From Streptococcus suis (GTDB taxonomy: Bacteria > Bacillota > Bacilli > Lactobacillales > Streptococcaceae): 64,000 nucleotides of DNA. A program made the translations under genes and the position numbers. Shown one piece after another: positions 25,729-35,142 of this stretch (the first letter of the stretch is position 1; every line of letters starts with the position of its first letter). The stretch is taken from contig NZ_JAMWEM010000009.1 in assembly GCF_024509525.1 (NCBI RefSeq), forward strand, positions 1-64,000, in the 5' to 3' direction. The notes under the pieces are model-generated. The model saw only the letters and a program-made list of their open reading frames with translations, did not search any database and was not told the DNA's origin.

Positions 25729-26462
25729 TACTTGTATTTTTCCAAACTAATTGATGTTTTCAAACCCAAGTCCTTAGCAACCTGCTCCAAAGACTGACCT
25801 GCAGCCAAACGGCTCAAAATAAACTGCTCCCTTAGAAACTGGGCTGTCCATTCCCTGTGACCAAGTTGACCAACATATTCTGACAGGCGATTGAAAAACC
25901 ACTGGCGTGAGTAAGGCTGGCCTTGCTTGTCAAAGAGATAGACCTGATGCTCCCGACCTGCTAGATAGGGCAAGACTGGCTTGGGCAGCGACAGAATCCG
26001 CCTCTGTCCCCCTCTTTCCAAGGTCAAGACCTGAAAGTTCAAATCGATGTTCTCAGCTTTCAGCAATATCAGCTCACTTGGCGTCAGCCCCAACTGGCTC
26101 ATCAAGAGGGCCATGAGCTGACCGTCCACCATTTCCGTTTCCTGCCATAAGACCGACAAATCCAACAAGTCTGGCTTGGTCCTTGAGCGGACAGGACTGC
26201 TGGTCGCCGTCAGCTTATAAAACCGCTCCAAGTGACCAGACTCATAGAGAAAATAGAGAAATTGATTAACAGCTGACAGCTTTCGCCGCTGAGCAGCCGG
26301 CTTGAGTTGGCTTAGAAAGGCCTGATAGAGTGCCAGCCCCTGCTGGTCAATAGCAGGACAAACCTCCAAAAACTGCTGCAAATCACCCTTATAAGCCTGC
26401 CTAGACTGAGCCGCCAAGTTTTTCTGGTCAATAAAGGCTATAATCAAGGTCTTGTAAATCAC
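25728..26462 (-). CDS. XerD-like tyrosine recombinase homologue, catalytic residues degenerate
   Basis: 244 aa. It has an N-terminal SAM-like core-binding domain (about 1-100) and a C-terminal integrase-like domain. Compared with true tyrosine recombinases, the first catalytic Arg position reads [11 protein letters not shown] (no Arg), the HxxR box reads QFLREQF (Arg kept, His lost), and the later His is Leu in [13 protein letters not shown], where the Tyr is kept. It is the streptococcal family called XerD-like. XerS is the working dimer resolvase in streptococci, so this protein probably does not resolve chromosomes. Confidence 0.85.
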   Translation of the reverse strand: MIYKTLIIAFIDQKNLAAQSRQAYKGDLQQFLEVCPAIDQQGLALYQAFLSQLKPAAQRRKLSAVNQFLYFLYESGHLERFYKLTATSSPVRSRTKPDLLDLSVLWQETEMVDGQLMALLMSQLGLTPSELILLKAENIDLNFQVLTLERGGQRRILSLPKPVLPYLAGREHQVYLFDKQGQPYSRQWFFNRLSEYVGQLGHREWTAQFLREQFILSRLAAGQSLEQVAKDLGLKTSISLEKYK

Positions 26463-26908
26463 TTTTTCACTCCAAATTCCTGATGATGTAGCAGGGCATT
26501 GACCGCCTTCAAAATGGATTTTCGGGTAATAATCCCTAAAAACTGCCCCTCTTCCCCCACAACTGATAGGAAGGATTGGTCAACCAACTTACGCATGACT
26601 TCGGTCAAGTCATAGTCAGCTCCCACCGTCGCCACATCTGTTTTGGCAATTAAGGCGATGTCTTGACCCAGTTGGTCATCAGTCAACCCATTTTCAGACT
26701 GGTAACGGAGAATTTCCGTCAAGCCGATAGTTCCAAAGAAGCGATTGTCCTCCGTCACAACAGGCACACGAGAGTAGGTCATGTGACTGAGCAAGAGCTT
26801 GGCGTGGTCGATATTGTGGGTATCGATGATGACCGCTAGCTTGTCTGCAGGAGTCAAAAAAGTTTCTTCCTGTTCTAATAAAAAGTTTTCAAATTGTGGT
26901 GCAATCAT
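26459..26908 (-). CDS. cbpB: CBS-domain protein CbpB (YkuL-like)
   Basis: 149 aa from the ATG at 26908, which overlaps the preceding stop codon as ATGA; the longer frame upstream is the shadow of yfcE. Two CBS domains span the protein (about 20-75 and 85-145). In Firmicutes this family binds cyclic di-AMP and, when free, stimulates the (p)ppGpp synthetase Rel. No catalytic domain is attached. It overlaps the xerD-like gene by 4 bp. Confidence 0.82.
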   Translation of the reverse strand: MIAPQFENFLLEQEETFLTPADKLAVIIDTHNIDHAKLLLSHMTYSRVPVVTEDNRFFGTIGLTEILRYQSENGLTDDQLGQDIALIAKTDVATVGADYDLTEVMRKLVDQSFLSVVGEEGQFLGIITRKSILKAVNALLHHQEFGVKK

Positions 26909-27432
26909 CTGGCAATTTCCTTCGCTAATGCTGGATAGGGCTGGTGTTGGCGGTTGTAGTAGGTTACCTGAAAGGCTTGGTCTGTTATGGTCACCAAGGC
27001 ATAGAGGCACTCTCTGACCAATCCACGTGGCTGACTGACAGACCCTGGATTGAGAAAGAGGGTCTTGCCACGCACCTCCGCATCTGGCACGTGCAGATGC
27101 CCGTACAGACAGATATCCGCATCCACCTCCTGCGCCCAGAAGTCCAGCCGTTGCCAACCATAGTTAATCCCGTATAAGTGCCCGTGGGTTTGGGCAATCC
27201 GCAGACCACCAAGCTCCGTCACCAAGGTATCAGGATAGCCTCCTCTGTAGTCACAGTTACCATTGACAACGTAGATACCCTCCCAGAGTGAATCCTGACT
27301 GTCTAACTCAGAATCCCCATTATGAAAAATCGCATCTACCTTGCCAAGATAATGATACTTTATCTCTTCTACAATCTGTCTATCCCCATGAGAGTCACTC
27401 ATGACTAAGATTGTTTTGCTTGCTCCTGCCAT
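26905..27432 (-). CDS. YfcE/MJ0936-type metallophosphodiesterase
   Basis: 175 aa with metal-binding motifs of calcineurin-like phosphoesterases: VMSDSHGD (residue 11), FHNGDSE, VNGNCDY and the late QTHGHLYG and CLYGHLHVP. Acts on phosphodiesters; natural substrate unknown. The start is uncertain because the reading frame overlaps rdgB by 28 bp and no ribosome binding site stands before the ATG at 27432; the only other in-frame ATG (27402) would remove the first strand. Confidence 0.85.
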   Translation of the reverse strand: MAGASKTILVMSDSHGDRQIVEEIKYHYLGKVDAIFHNGDSELDSQDSLWEGIYVVNGNCDYRGGYPDTLVTELGGLRIAQTHGHLYGINYGWQRLDFWAQEVDADICLYGHLHVPDAEVRGKTLFLNPGSVSQPRGLVRECLYALVTITDQAFQVTYYNRQHQPYPALAKEIAR

Positions 27433-28391
27433 ACTGGAAATGCCTCCACTAATTTTTCTAATGCTTGTGCACGGTGTGAAATCTGATTCTTTTCTTCCAA
27501 AGTCAGCTCCGCCGAGGTCTTGCCTGTTTCTCCCACCAAGAAAAGCGGGTCATAGCCAAAGCCGTTCTCGCCACGGCTTTCCATGCCGATATAGCCTTCC
27601 CAGTCCGCTTCCACGACTAGACTTTCCCGATTAGGTGCAGCCATAACCAAGGTACAGTGGAATTGAGCAGATCGGTTTTTCAGGTCAAAGACCATGGCCA
27701 ACTCATGCAAAAGTTTGGCGTTGTTGCTCTCATCTGTGGCATCTGGTCCTGAGAAGCGGGCGGACCAGACTCCTGGCATACCACCCAGCACATCCACCTT
27801 TAGACCCGAATCATCTGCTAAAACCATTTTCCCAGTCAGCTCTGCTATGGTCTCGGCCTTGAGCCGAGCATTTTCCTCAAAGGTCATCCCCGTTTCCGCC
27901 ACTTCTGGCAGGTCAGGGTAACTGTTCAGATTCTCCACCTGATAGCCAAACCGCTCGAAGAACTTGCGGAATTCTTTGGTCTTGCCCTCGTTCTTGGTCG
28001 CAATCAAGACAGTGTCACCCACCGCGGCCAACTGTCTTTTTTGTCCGAAGAAATCTGCCGTGCTAACTCCTGCTTGGGGGAGATGGACCAAGAGCAGTCT
28101 GTCCCCCTCGGTCACTAAGATAGCCCCTTGGTGTTGGACAATGCTAAGAGCTCGCCCTTGCTGCTGGTTAATGGTATCCACCAAAAAGCGTAGGAAATGG
28201 AAGTGAGAAGTCAGTTTGACCACGTGCACTTGCAAGTCGTCAATTCCCAAGCCTTTTACCAAACTGTGAAACTGGTCTTGTGCTTCCTCATAGGCATGGT
28301 CATCACCAAAGCAGGTCAGGTAGTTAAAGCCCTCCCACTTGCCAATAAACCAGTTGTGTTCGTCCTTGTATTCGTATATCTTGTCTGTCAT
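27405..28391 (-). CDS. rdgB: XTP/dITP diphosphatase with streptococcal N-terminal extension
   Basis: 328 aa. The C-terminal 200 residues are a complete RdgB/HAM1 enzyme: [42 protein letters not shown] and FGYDPLF. It removes non-canonical purine triphosphates. The N-terminal 125 residues are an extra domain found in streptococci, of unknown function. ATGA overlap couples it to murI upstream. Confidence 0.92.
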   Translation of the reverse strand: MTDKIYEYKDEHNWFIGKWEGFNYLTCFGDDHAYEEAQDQFHSLVKGLGIDDLQVHVVKLTSHFHFLRFLVDTINQQQGRALSIVQHQGAILVTEGDRLLLVHLPQAGVSTADFFGQKRQLAAVGDTVLIATKNEGKTKEFRKFFERFGYQVENLNSYPDLPEVAETGMTFEENARLKAETIAELTGKMVLADDSGLKVDVLGGMPGVWSARFSGPDATDESNNAKLLHELAMVFDLKNRSAQFHCTLVMAAPNRESLVVEADWEGYIGMESRGENGFGYDPLFLVGETGKTSAELTLEEKNQISHRAQALEKLVEAFPVWQEQAKQS

Positions 28392-29182
28392 AGTTCTACA
28401 TGCTCCACTTCAATGGCCATGCCCAGCCAGTTTTCTGCGATTTCACGAAAAGCTGTTGGGCTGGCTGTTGTGTAATATCGATGCTGAGTGCTGGTTTCTG
28501 TCCGACTGCGGTTGATTTCAAAATAATTGAGCAAGACAGAGATGTCCCGAGCACATTCGGCTCCAGAGTCGATCAGCTTGACCTGTTGTCCCATAGCATT
28601 TTGAATAATGGGCCGCAAGAGCGGGTAATGGGTACAACCCAAGACCAGCGTATCTACCTTGCCCACCAAGGGACGTAGGGTTTCATAAACCACCTTTTTG
28701 GCTAAACTAGACTGGTAGTTATTCGACTCTACCAGTGGCACAAACTTGGGACAGGCCAAACTTTCCACCTGCATATCCGGCGACAGGGCCTGAATCTTCT
28801 TGCGGTAGATGTCTGACTGGACGGTCATAGCTGTTCCCAAAACACCAATTTTCCCAGATTGGCTGGCTTTGATTGCGGCCGATGCCCCTGGCAAAATCAC
28901 TCCCAAAACGGGAATGTCAAGCTTTTCCTTGACCTCTTCCCAGGCAACAGCTGTCGCAGTATTGCAGGCAAAGACGATCATCTTGACATTTTTGGTCAGG
29001 AGAAAGTCCACCAACTGCCAGGTGTATTCTTTAATCTGTTCAGCAGGACGGGGGCCATACGGTGCCCGAGCTGAATCTCCGATATAGACGATTTCTTCGT
29101 GGGGCAACTGACGCATGAGTTCTCGTGCCACGGTCAGCCCACCCACTCCTGAATCTAAAAATCCAATAGGTCGATTATCCAT
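28388..29182 (-). CDS. murI: Glutamate racemase
   Basis: 264 aa. It makes D-glutamate for peptidoglycan. The two catalytic cysteines are in [10 protein letters not shown] (about residue 72) and [10 protein letters not shown] (about 184), with the N-terminal DSGVGGLTV motif. The gene is followed directly by rdgB. 66 bp separate it from yneF upstream. Confidence 0.96.
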   Translation of the reverse strand: MDNRPIGFLDSGVGGLTVARELMRQLPHEEIVYIGDSARAPYGPRPAEQIKEYTWQLVDFLLTKNVKMIVFACNTATAVAWEEVKEKLDIPVLGVILPGASAAIKASQSGKIGVLGTAMTVQSDIYRKKIQALSPDMQVESLACPKFVPLVESNNYQSSLAKKVVYETLRPLVGKVDTLVLGCTHYPLLRPIIQNAMGQQVKLIDSGAECARDISVLLNYFEINRSRTETSTQHRYYTTASPTAFREIAENWLGMAIEVEHVEL

Positions 29183-29248
29183 ACATTCTTCCTGTACTTA
29201 CCCGAAATAAAAGGACTTGGGAATGAATCCCCAGCCCCAGTTGTTTAC

Positions 29249-29491
29249 TTATTTTTTCTTATTTGCTACTTTTTGTTGGCTCTTAATTTGGCGCAATACC
29301 TGCTGTACCTTTGCCTCGCTTGGTTTTTGACCCATTTGGCGCATCATCATGCGAAGGGCATTTTCATCTAAAATTGGCTTATCTGCGATATAGTTCTCCA
29401 CTTGTTTGCGTGCTAAGAACATGCCCAAAGCTACGCCACCTGCAAGTGCTACAAGCACTAAAATAATTACTAAACCGATACCTAATTGCAT
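29249..29491 (-). CDS. YneF family (UPF0154) membrane protein
   Basis: 80 aa. One N-terminal membrane helix (residues 4-27), then the family signature ARKQVENYIADKP and NALRMMMRQMGQKPSEAKV. The tail is strongly basic. Function unknown; the family is widespread in Firmicutes. Confidence 0.88.
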   Translation of the reverse strand: MQLGIGLVIILVLVALAGGVALGMFLARKQVENYIADKPILDENALRMMMRQMGQKPSEAKVQQVLRQIKSQQKVANKKK

Positions 29492-29564
29492 ATCAATCTC
29501 CTCAATATTCTTAATTCTACATAACTGTCTACATTATACCAAAATTCAACTTGTTTTCCAAGAC

Positions 29565-30812
29565 TTACCTGTCAAAATCAAATCCATATAGGGTTGCAAA
29601 GTAATCTTCTGGAGTTTCTGCCCGCCGAATCATCCGCGCTGTGCCATCTTCCTGCAAAAGGATTTCAGAGGAACGCAGACGACCGTTGTAGTTGTAGCCC
29701 ATGGAGAAGCCGTGGGCACCACTGTCATGAATGACCAAGGTGTCTCCTACTTCTGCCTGTGGTAATTCACGATTGACCGCAAACTTGTCGTTGTTTTCAC
29801 AGAGGGAACCAGCCACATCCACCACTTCGATTGGCGCATCTGGGCGCGTGATATTGGTAATATGGTGGTAGGCGCCATAGAAAGCTGGTCGCATAAGGTT
29901 GGCTGCCGAGGCATCGACACCGACATAGGTCCGGTAGGTTTCCTTGCGGTGCAGGACCTTGGTGATGAGGTGACCGTGAGGAGCCAGCATGAAGCGACCC
30001 AACTCGGTAAAAATCTTGACCTCTCCCATACCAGCTGGCGTGAGAATTTCCTCGTAAACCTGACGCACTCCCTCGCCGATAACCGCAATGTCATTAGGCT
30101 CTTGGTCTGGACGGTAATTGACCCCGATACCACCTGATAAGTTGATAAAATCGAGCGTTACTCCTGTTTCTTCACGAATCTCCAAGGCCAGTTCGAACAA
30201 CTGACGAGCCAATTCTGGATAGTAGTCATTGGTCACGGTGTTGGAAGCTAGAAAGGCATGAAGTCCGAATTCTTTGACCCCCAAGTCTTTCAATTCCTTG
30301 TAGCCCTTCATGAGCTGGTCCTTGGTCATACCGAACTTGGATTCTTCTGGGTGGTCCATGATGTCCGTTCCCAGCGAGAAGATTCCTCCAGGATTGTAAC
30401 GGAGACAGACCGTTTCTGGAATCCCAGCAACATTTTTCAAAAACTCAATATGTTCATAGGCATCAAGGTTAATGGTCGCCCCAACTTTTCTGGCATAAAC
30501 AAACTCTTGCGCCTGGGTGTCATTAGATGTGAACATGATGTCCTTAAAGCCCAATTTTTCACTCATCAGAACTTCTACATCTGTTGCACAATCCACTCCA
30601 CAACCTTCTTCTTGAAGAATTTTCAAAATAGCGGGTGTTGGAGTCGCTTTGACCGCAAAATATTCCTTAAAGCCTTCGTTCCATGAAAAAGCTGCATTGA
30701 GGGCACGCGCCTTCTCGCGAATACCTTTTTCATCATACAAATGGAATGGTGTCGGAAATTGCTCCGTAATCGTCTCAAGAGCTTCTTTGCTAATAAATGG
30801 TGTTTTTATCAT
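29565..30812 (-). CDS. lysA: Diaminopimelate decarboxylase
   Basis: 415 aa. Converts meso-diaminopimelate to lysine, needed for protein and for the stem peptide of the streptococcal wall. PLP-dependent alanine-racemase fold; the PLP lysine lies in FAVKATPTPAIL (about residue 53) and the C-terminal active-site region has CENNDKFAVNRELP and DSGAHGFSMGYNYNGR. Complete. A TATAAT box lies at about 30841 on the minus strand, and GAGGTAGAGAG precedes the ATG. Confidence 0.94.
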   Translation of the reverse strand: MIKTPFISKEALETITEQFPTPFHLYDEKGIREKARALNAAFSWNEGFKEYFAVKATPTPAILKILQEEGCGVDCATDVEVLMSEKLGFKDIMFTSNDTQAQEFVYARKVGATINLDAYEHIEFLKNVAGIPETVCLRYNPGGIFSLGTDIMDHPEESKFGMTKDQLMKGYKELKDLGVKEFGLHAFLASNTVTNDYYPELARQLFELALEIREETGVTLDFINLSGGIGVNYRPDQEPNDIAVIGEGVRQVYEEILTPAGMGEVKIFTELGRFMLAPHGHLITKVLHRKETYRTYVGVDASAANLMRPAFYGAYHHITNITRPDAPIEVVDVAGSLCENNDKFAVNRELPQAEVGDTLVIHDSGAHGFSMGYNYNGRLRSSEILLQEDGTARMIRRAETPEDYFATLYGFDFDR

Positions 30813-30872
30813 CTCTCTACCTCATCAAAATATTTTTCCTATTATACCACAGAAACCCCTTTTCAAGAAATG

Positions 30873-30895
30873 AAAAACCCACTCATAAGAGTGGG
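30873..30895 (-). terminator. Minus-strand terminator without an assigned gene
   Basis: CCCACTC-TTAT-GAGTGGG followed by TTTTT on the minus strand. No complete minus-strand gene precedes it; only the reading-frame remnant at 30940-31060 does. Confidence 0.75.
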
Positions 30896-30944
30896 GAAAT
30901 AAATAAGCAAAGAAAGCTATATTTAACAATCTATTTGCTAAGGG

Positions 30945-31061
30945 GGACTGTTATCATATTCAACATCAAATCATGTTCAAACACAAGCTCACCAAGTAGT
31001 TTATCTACTTCCATATTCTTTACAGAAATAACAAAATATGTTATTATAAGGTATAAATATA
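30945..31061 (-). pseudogene. Reading-frame remnant, possibly the 3' end of a lost gene
   Basis: An open minus-strand frame ends with TAG near 30945. It includes VKNMEVDKLLGELVFEHD and continues to LSK. The frame has no good ribosome binding site and runs open into an AT-rich region. The closing residues loosely resemble the C-terminal part of MNT-type nucleotidyltransferases, but this is weak. It is followed by its own terminator (30873-30895), as expected for the tail of a decayed gene. Confidence 0.3.
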
Positions 31062-31076
31062 AAACGAGGTGAGCAT

Positions 31077-31274
31077 ATGAAAAGTGAGACTATTTTTTAC
31101 ATCATTGTATTACTATTGATTCTATCAGCAACCTTTCTAAAGTATGTATCCCTACCCGAAGCTACATACATGCTACTTTTCTTCAATTTCCATCCCAAAA
31201 CAAACAAAGATAGAAGTCTCTTTATTCTCCTATTTCTTTTGTTGATAATTACTTTTAATTTACCGCATTCTTAG
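31077..31274 (+). CDS. Small two-helix membrane protein, unknown
   Basis: 65 aa. Two hydrophobic segments (residues about 6-24 and 47-62) are separated by a short polar loop with FHPKTNKDRS. A good ribosome binding site (GAGGTGAG) lies four bases before the ATG, and AT-rich -10-like boxes (TATAAA) lie 25-30 bp upstream. No family is recognised. It lies in an AT-rich accessory gap between lysA and pepC and could be a recent arrival or a small toxin- or immunity-like peptide; this is speculation. Confidence 0.5.
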   Translation: MKSETIFYIIVLLLILSATFLKYVSLPEATYMLLFFNFHPKTNKDRSLFILLFLLLIITFNLPHS

Positions 31275-31645
31275 TATTAATATACAAAAATATAGCGTTT
31301 TGTCAAATAATTATATATTTCATCTCGTATACGTCCTACTTTGTTTCCTAACTCGCTGCCATCTCCATATCAGACAGGCTAGTTCCCTCAATCTCGTATC
31401 ATTTGATCATTTTATGGCAAATCAATAATTACTAGACACCTAGAAACCTTACGTTTTATGTTTCTAGGTATTTTTAATATAGGAATCCTTAGTATGATAA
31501 TCCGCCCTAGAAACATGCGATTCGATAGTAAACATCCATGAAATGGCTAATAATACTGACGAGATCGTCACAATTCAAAAGACTCTTGCCCGCTCTGAAT
31601 GCTCGTATACGTTTTTACAAGTGTCATCACTCTCCCATCTAAAAC
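31275..31645. other. AT-rich intergenic stretch before pepC
   Basis: No convincing gene. It holds one terminator (31438-31475) and two copies of CTCGTATACGT (about 31324 and 31602). Short open frames of 28-34 codons lack ribosome binding sites. The texture suggests decayed sequence. Confidence 0.5.
31438..31475 (+). terminator. Terminator-like hairpin
   Basis: ACCTAGAAAC pairs with GTTTCTAGGT (10 bp) and ATTTTTAAT follows on the plus strand. It could end the small membrane protein transcript 160 bp upstream. Confidence 0.7.
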
Positions 31646-31673
31646 TTGCAAAATAAATTTCTAGCGTTATAAT
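31646..31673 (+). promoter_or_regulatory. pepC promoter
   Basis: TTGCAA (31646-31651) and TATAAT (31668-31673), spacing 16 bp. Confidence 0.75.
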
Positions 31674-31701
31674 GTGTGTATCATAAAAAAAGGAGTCGCA
31701 T

Positions 31702-33033
31702 ATGTCAACATTAAATCATGACTTTACAGAACAGTTATATGCTAACTATTTAGCCAATCCTACTTTCCAAGCAGTTGAAAACGCCGTGACCCACAATGGT
31801 CTCTTGAAATCCTTAGAAACGCGACAAAGCGCCATTGAAAATGATTATGTCTTTTCCATTGATGTAACAAAGGATGCTGTCTCAAACCAAAAAGCCTCCG
31901 GACGTTGTTGGATGTTTGCTGCCTTGAACACATTCCGCCACAAACTCATCTCTGACTTCAAACTGGAGAATTTTGAGCTATCACAGGCCCATACCTTCTT
32001 TTGGGATAAATATGAAAAGTCCAACTGGTTCCTGGAACAAATCATTGCTACAGCTGACCAAGAAATTGGTAGCCGTAAGGTAAAATTCTTATTGGATACC
32101 CCGCAACAAGATGGCGGTCAATGGGATATGGTTGTTGCCCTATTTGAAAAATATGGTGTTGTACCAAAATCTGTTTACCCAGAATCTATCTCATCTAGTG
32201 CCAGCCGTGAGCTCAATCAGTACCTTAATAAATTACTCCGTCAGGATGCACAAATCTTACGCAATCTGCTTGCCAAAGGAGCATCTCCTGAAGAAATACA
32301 AACGCAAAAAGAACATCTACTCCAAGAAATCTTTAACTTCCTAGCTATCAATCTTGGACTCCCACCACAAACCTTTGATTTTGCCTATCGGGATAAAGAT
32401 GATGCCTATCACCGTGACACCAATATAACTCCTCAGGAATTCTACGATAAGTACGTTGGATTAAAACTATCTGACTACGTTTCTATTATCAATGCTCCAA
32501 CCACTGATAAACCCTACAATCAATCCTACACAGTCGAATTGCTGGGTAATGTCGTTGGTGCACCTGCTGTACGCTATCTCAATATAGAGATGAATCGATT
32601 TAAAGAATTGGCTATCGCTCAACTCAAGACGGGGGAATCGGTCTGGTTTGGTTCTGATGTCGGTCAAAGCAGCAATCGCCAAACAGGTATCATGGCAACC
32701 AATACCTATGACTTCTCATCCAGTCTTGGTATCAACTTTCACCAAGATAAGGCGGGAAGACTGGACTATTCTGAAAGTCTAATGACTCACGCTATGGTCC
32801 TGACAGGTGTTGACTTGGATGACAAGGGTCAGCCGCTCAAGTGGAAAGTCGAAAACTCTTGGGGAGACAAGGTTGGGGACAAAGGATATTTCGTCGCATC
32901 AGATAGCTGGATGGACGAGTATACTTATCAGATTGTTGTCCGAAAAGAATTCCTCACACCAGAAGAACTAACAGCTTATCAAGCTCAACCACAAGTCCTT
33001 GCCCCGTGGGATCCAATGGGAGCACTAGCATAG
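31702..33033 (+). CDS. pepC: Aminopeptidase C (bleomycin hydrolase family)
   Basis: 443 aa, usual for the C1B cysteine peptidase PepC, a cytoplasmic homohexamer that trims peptides from the N terminus. The catalytic triad is visible: Cys69 in QKASGRCWMFAALN, His in THAMVLTGVDL and Asn in WKVENSWGD. AAAGGAG precedes the ATG. Single-gene unit. The C terminus ends in ALA, as expected for the self-trimming tail that blocks the cleft. Confidence 0.96.
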   Translation: MSTLNHDFTEQLYANYLANPTFQAVENAVTHNGLLKSLETRQSAIENDYVFSIDVTKDAVSNQKASGRCWMFAALNTFRHKLISDFKLENFELSQAHTFFWDKYEKSNWFLEQIIATADQEIGSRKVKFLLDTPQQDGGQWDMVVALFEKYGVVPKSVYPESISSSASRELNQYLNKLLRQDAQILRNLLAKGASPEEIQTQKEHLLQEIFNFLAINLGLPPQTFDFAYRDKDDAYHRDTNITPQEFYDKYVGLKLSDYVSIINAPTTDKPYNQSYTVELLGNVVGAPAVRYLNIEMNRFKELAIAQLKTGESVWFGSDVGQSSNRQTGIMATNTYDFSSSLGINFHQDKAGRLDYSESLMTHAMVLTGVDLDDKGQPLKWKVENSWGDKVGDKGYFVASDSWMDEYTYQIVVRKEFLTPEELTAYQAQPQVLAPWDPMGALA

Positions 33034-33074
33034 ACATACAAAAAAAGAGGCTAAGCCTCTTTTTTTGTATGTCT
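33032..33074. terminator. Bidirectional terminator between pepC and the BI-1 gene
   Basis: A perfect 20-bp stem with a 3-nt loop, T-rich on both strands. The first bases belong to the pepC stop codon; the other end lies 3 bp from the stop of the convergent gene. Confidence 0.95.
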
Positions 33075-33076
33075 TA

Positions 33077-33778
33077 TTAGTCTCTGCTCAATCCACCAAA
33101 GATACGGAGTAAGTTGAGGAAAAGGTTAATAAAGTCAAGGTAAAGCTGAAGCGCCATGGATACGACCCAACCTTGACCAACATTACCACCAGTTTGTTCG
33201 AAAACATTACGGATACGCTGATTATCATAGGCGATCAAACCTGAGAACACCAATACAGAAACGATAGACATCATGAAACTCAAACCTGAACTACGAAGGA
33301 AGATATTAATGACACTAGCAATAATAATTCCCCAAAGAGCAGCGCGCAAAGCTTGTCCCATCGCTGATAAATCTCTCTTAGTAGTTGCTCCAATAACAGC
33401 CATAACAACAAACATCAAGACAGCTGTCAGAAAGGCTGTCAAAACCGTCTCACCAGTATAGGCCCAAAGCACGATACTGATGGTAAATCCGTTGAGAGCT
33501 GAATAGCCGACAAACATAGGCAGAGCCATAGGACTATTTTTAGCAGCCATAGCCGAAGCCGCAAAGACCAAGGCAATCTCTGCAATCATGATAATCCAAA
33601 TAACCATTGGTGAACTAGTTACGATACTGTAAGTAATGGGTAAAAATACTGTTGTTGCCAGAAAAGCAACTAAGGCTGAAATACCAAGACCAGCAGCAAC
33701 AACTCCATAGATTTTTGCAAAAAAACGGTTAAGTGCAGTGTTATCAACTTGATTGATAATAAATTCATTATTGTTCAT
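33077..33778 (-). CDS. Bax inhibitor-1/YccA family membrane protein
   Basis: 233 aa with seven predicted membrane helices. The BI-1 domain covers most of the protein and has the C-terminal AYDNQRIRN segment with the acidic residue typical of the family. Homologues act as pH-sensitive calcium leak channels or modulate FtsH. Monocistronic; AGGAG precedes the ATG. Confidence 0.9.
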   Translation of the reverse strand: MNNNEFIINQVDNTALNRFFAKIYGVVAAGLGISALVAFLATTVFLPITYSIVTSSPMVIWIIMIAEIALVFAASAMAAKNSPMALPMFVGYSALNGFTISIVLWAYTGETVLTAFLTAVLMFVVMAVIGATTKRDLSAMGQALRAALWGIIIASVINIFLRSSGLSFMMSIVSVLVFSGLIAYDNQRIRNVFEQTGGNVGQGWVVSMALQLYLDFINLFLNLLRIFGGLSRD

Positions 33779-33801
33779 ATAAGACTCCTTTGTAATATGA
33801 A

Positions 33802-34284
33802 TTAGCTAAATCGCAAAATTTTTCGGCTTTTCCACCTGTCCTGCAAGGGTAAAGTTGCCTCACGAACAGCCCAGTACTTGTCTACACAGGTCACAATCCA
33901 AGCCTCCTTGTAACGTGGTGGTGCCAAGGTCGCCCCAAACATATGTTTGATGATGATATCCTCTTCCACCTTATTAAGCTTGGTTAACTTGCGGGCATTG
34001 CGGACAGCGATTCGCGGATGCGTCCAAGCATGACTCTTGGTAAACTTGGTATCTCGCCAGTCGTAGAAAAAGAGGTCGTGGAGCAGACCACCCCTGGCCG
34101 TAGCCCGAGCGTCCCACCCAAACTTCTTCGCAATTTTATAGCTTGTGTAGGAAACATTGATCGAATGTTCCAAACGCGTAGAATGATAATGGTGGGTAAT
34201 ATCCCCCAGCTTCTGTACCTTGGGATTGGCAATTAAACGCCCCACATAGTGCATGTATTCCTTGTCTTGTTTGTAAACTGTCAT
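33802..34284 (-). CDS. HD-domain phosphohydrolase
   Basis: 160 aa. Metal-binding HD motif: HSTRLEHSINV supplies the first His, GGLLHDLFFYD the HD pair, and later acidic residues (VTCVDKYWA) the last ligand. Substrate unknown. It lies between the BI-1 gene and the rRNA methyltransferase. A GAGG ribosome binding site supports the start. Confidence 0.85.
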   Translation of the reverse strand: MTVYKQDKEYMHYVGRLIANPKVQKLGDITHHYHSTRLEHSINVSYTSYKIAKKFGWDARATARGGLLHDLFFYDWRDTKFTKSHAWTHPRIAVRNARKLTKLNKVEEDIIIKHMFGATLAPPRYKEAWIVTCVDKYWAVREATLPLQDRWKSRKILRFS

Positions 34285-34330
34285 ATGATTTCCTCGTTTC
34301 TAGATTATACCACAGTTTACCGCTCTTGAC

Positions 34331-35071
34331 TTAAATAAAGCTAAAGAGCAAAATTCCAGCCGCCACCGCCACGTTCAAACTCTCCGCCTGACCAGGCATG
34401 GAGATATGGACCAGCTGGTCAGCCTCTGCTGCCACAAGTTCTGAAATTCCCTGCCCTTCATTGCCCATGACAATCGCAAAGCTGGCAGCAGGTTTGACCT
34501 CCTTATAGTCAACTGACTGGCTTGAAAGGGTCGTTGCGAGGACCTGCACCTGATTTTCCTGCAAATGCGTCAGGATCTCCGCTATGGGCATACGGTAAAT
34601 AGGCAGGTGGAAGTGGCTGCCTTGCATGGACCGCAGGACTTTCATACTGTAGATGTCAGCCGACTTATTCGATAGAAAGACTCCGTCGTAACCCGCCGCA
34701 TCCGCAGTGCGTATCATGGTGCCGACATTGCCTGGATCCTGCACATCTTCTAGGACCAGGTAGCGTCCTGTCAGCTCTGTTGGCAAGGTCTGTTTAGGAA
34801 GCGCCAACTGGGCCACGACCCCCTGCGGTGTCTGACTGTCTGCCAAGTCCTGCAAGACCTCTGGACTGACGACTTTGAGATTGTCTAGACCTGCTAGCCT
34901 GTCCACATAGTCTTCCAAGACGAAGACCTGCTCGATGACAACTCCTGCCTGCCGCGCCTCCTCCAACAAGTGCCAGCCCTCAATCAGATAAGAAGACTTG
35001 CGGTATTTTTTCTGGTGTAATTTCTTGGCCTCCTTGACACTGGTATTGGCCTTGGAACGAATGATTTCCAT
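34331..35071 (-). CDS. TrmH-family (SPOUT) 23S rRNA methyltransferase
   Basis: 246 aa from the ATG at 35071 preceded by GAGGAAAGC; the frame extends further upstream without a ribosome binding site. The N-terminal substrate-binding domain (about 1-90) is followed by the SPOUT domain with DVQDPGNVGTMIRTADAAG, IVMGNEGQGIS and SMPGQAESLNVAVAA. Very similar in layout to RlmB/YsgA. It is divergent from acylphosphatase. Confidence 0.9.
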   Translation of the reverse strand: MEIIRSKANTSVKEAKKLHQKKYRKSSYLIEGWHLLEEARQAGVVIEQVFVLEDYVDRLAGLDNLKVVSPEVLQDLADSQTPQGVVAQLALPKQTLPTELTGRYLVLEDVQDPGNVGTMIRTADAAGYDGVFLSNKSADIYSMKVLRSMQGSHFHLPIYRMPIAEILTHLQENQVQVLATTLSSQSVDYKEVKPAASFAIVMGNEGQGISELVAAEADQLVHISMPGQAESLNVAVAAGILLFSFI

Positions 35072-35142
35072 GCTTTCCTCATTTCTTTCGCTTTGCATTC
35101 ATGATATAATAAAATTAAGTTCTTGTCAAAAAGGAGAAACTT

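Noticed and set aside
25728-26462. Calling this gene the chromosome dimer recombinase xerD/xerS
   Set aside because: Catalytic Arg and His positions are missing and no dif-like site was seen nearby.
26909-27157. N-terminal extension of the CBS protein frame
   Set aside because: Overlaps yfcE in another frame, looks like its shadow (Gly/Arg/Ser-rich), and an ATGA junction supplies a proper start at 26908.
29190-29230. A hairpin between yneF and murI
   Set aside because: The stem has a central mismatch and the T-tail is not adjacent. It is probably not a terminator, and the two genes may be co-transcribed.
31321-31620. Possible mobile element bounded by CTCGTATACGT
   Set aside because: No transposase frame, no terminal inverted repeats and no target duplication beyond the 11-mer itself; kept only as part of the accessory-gap observation.
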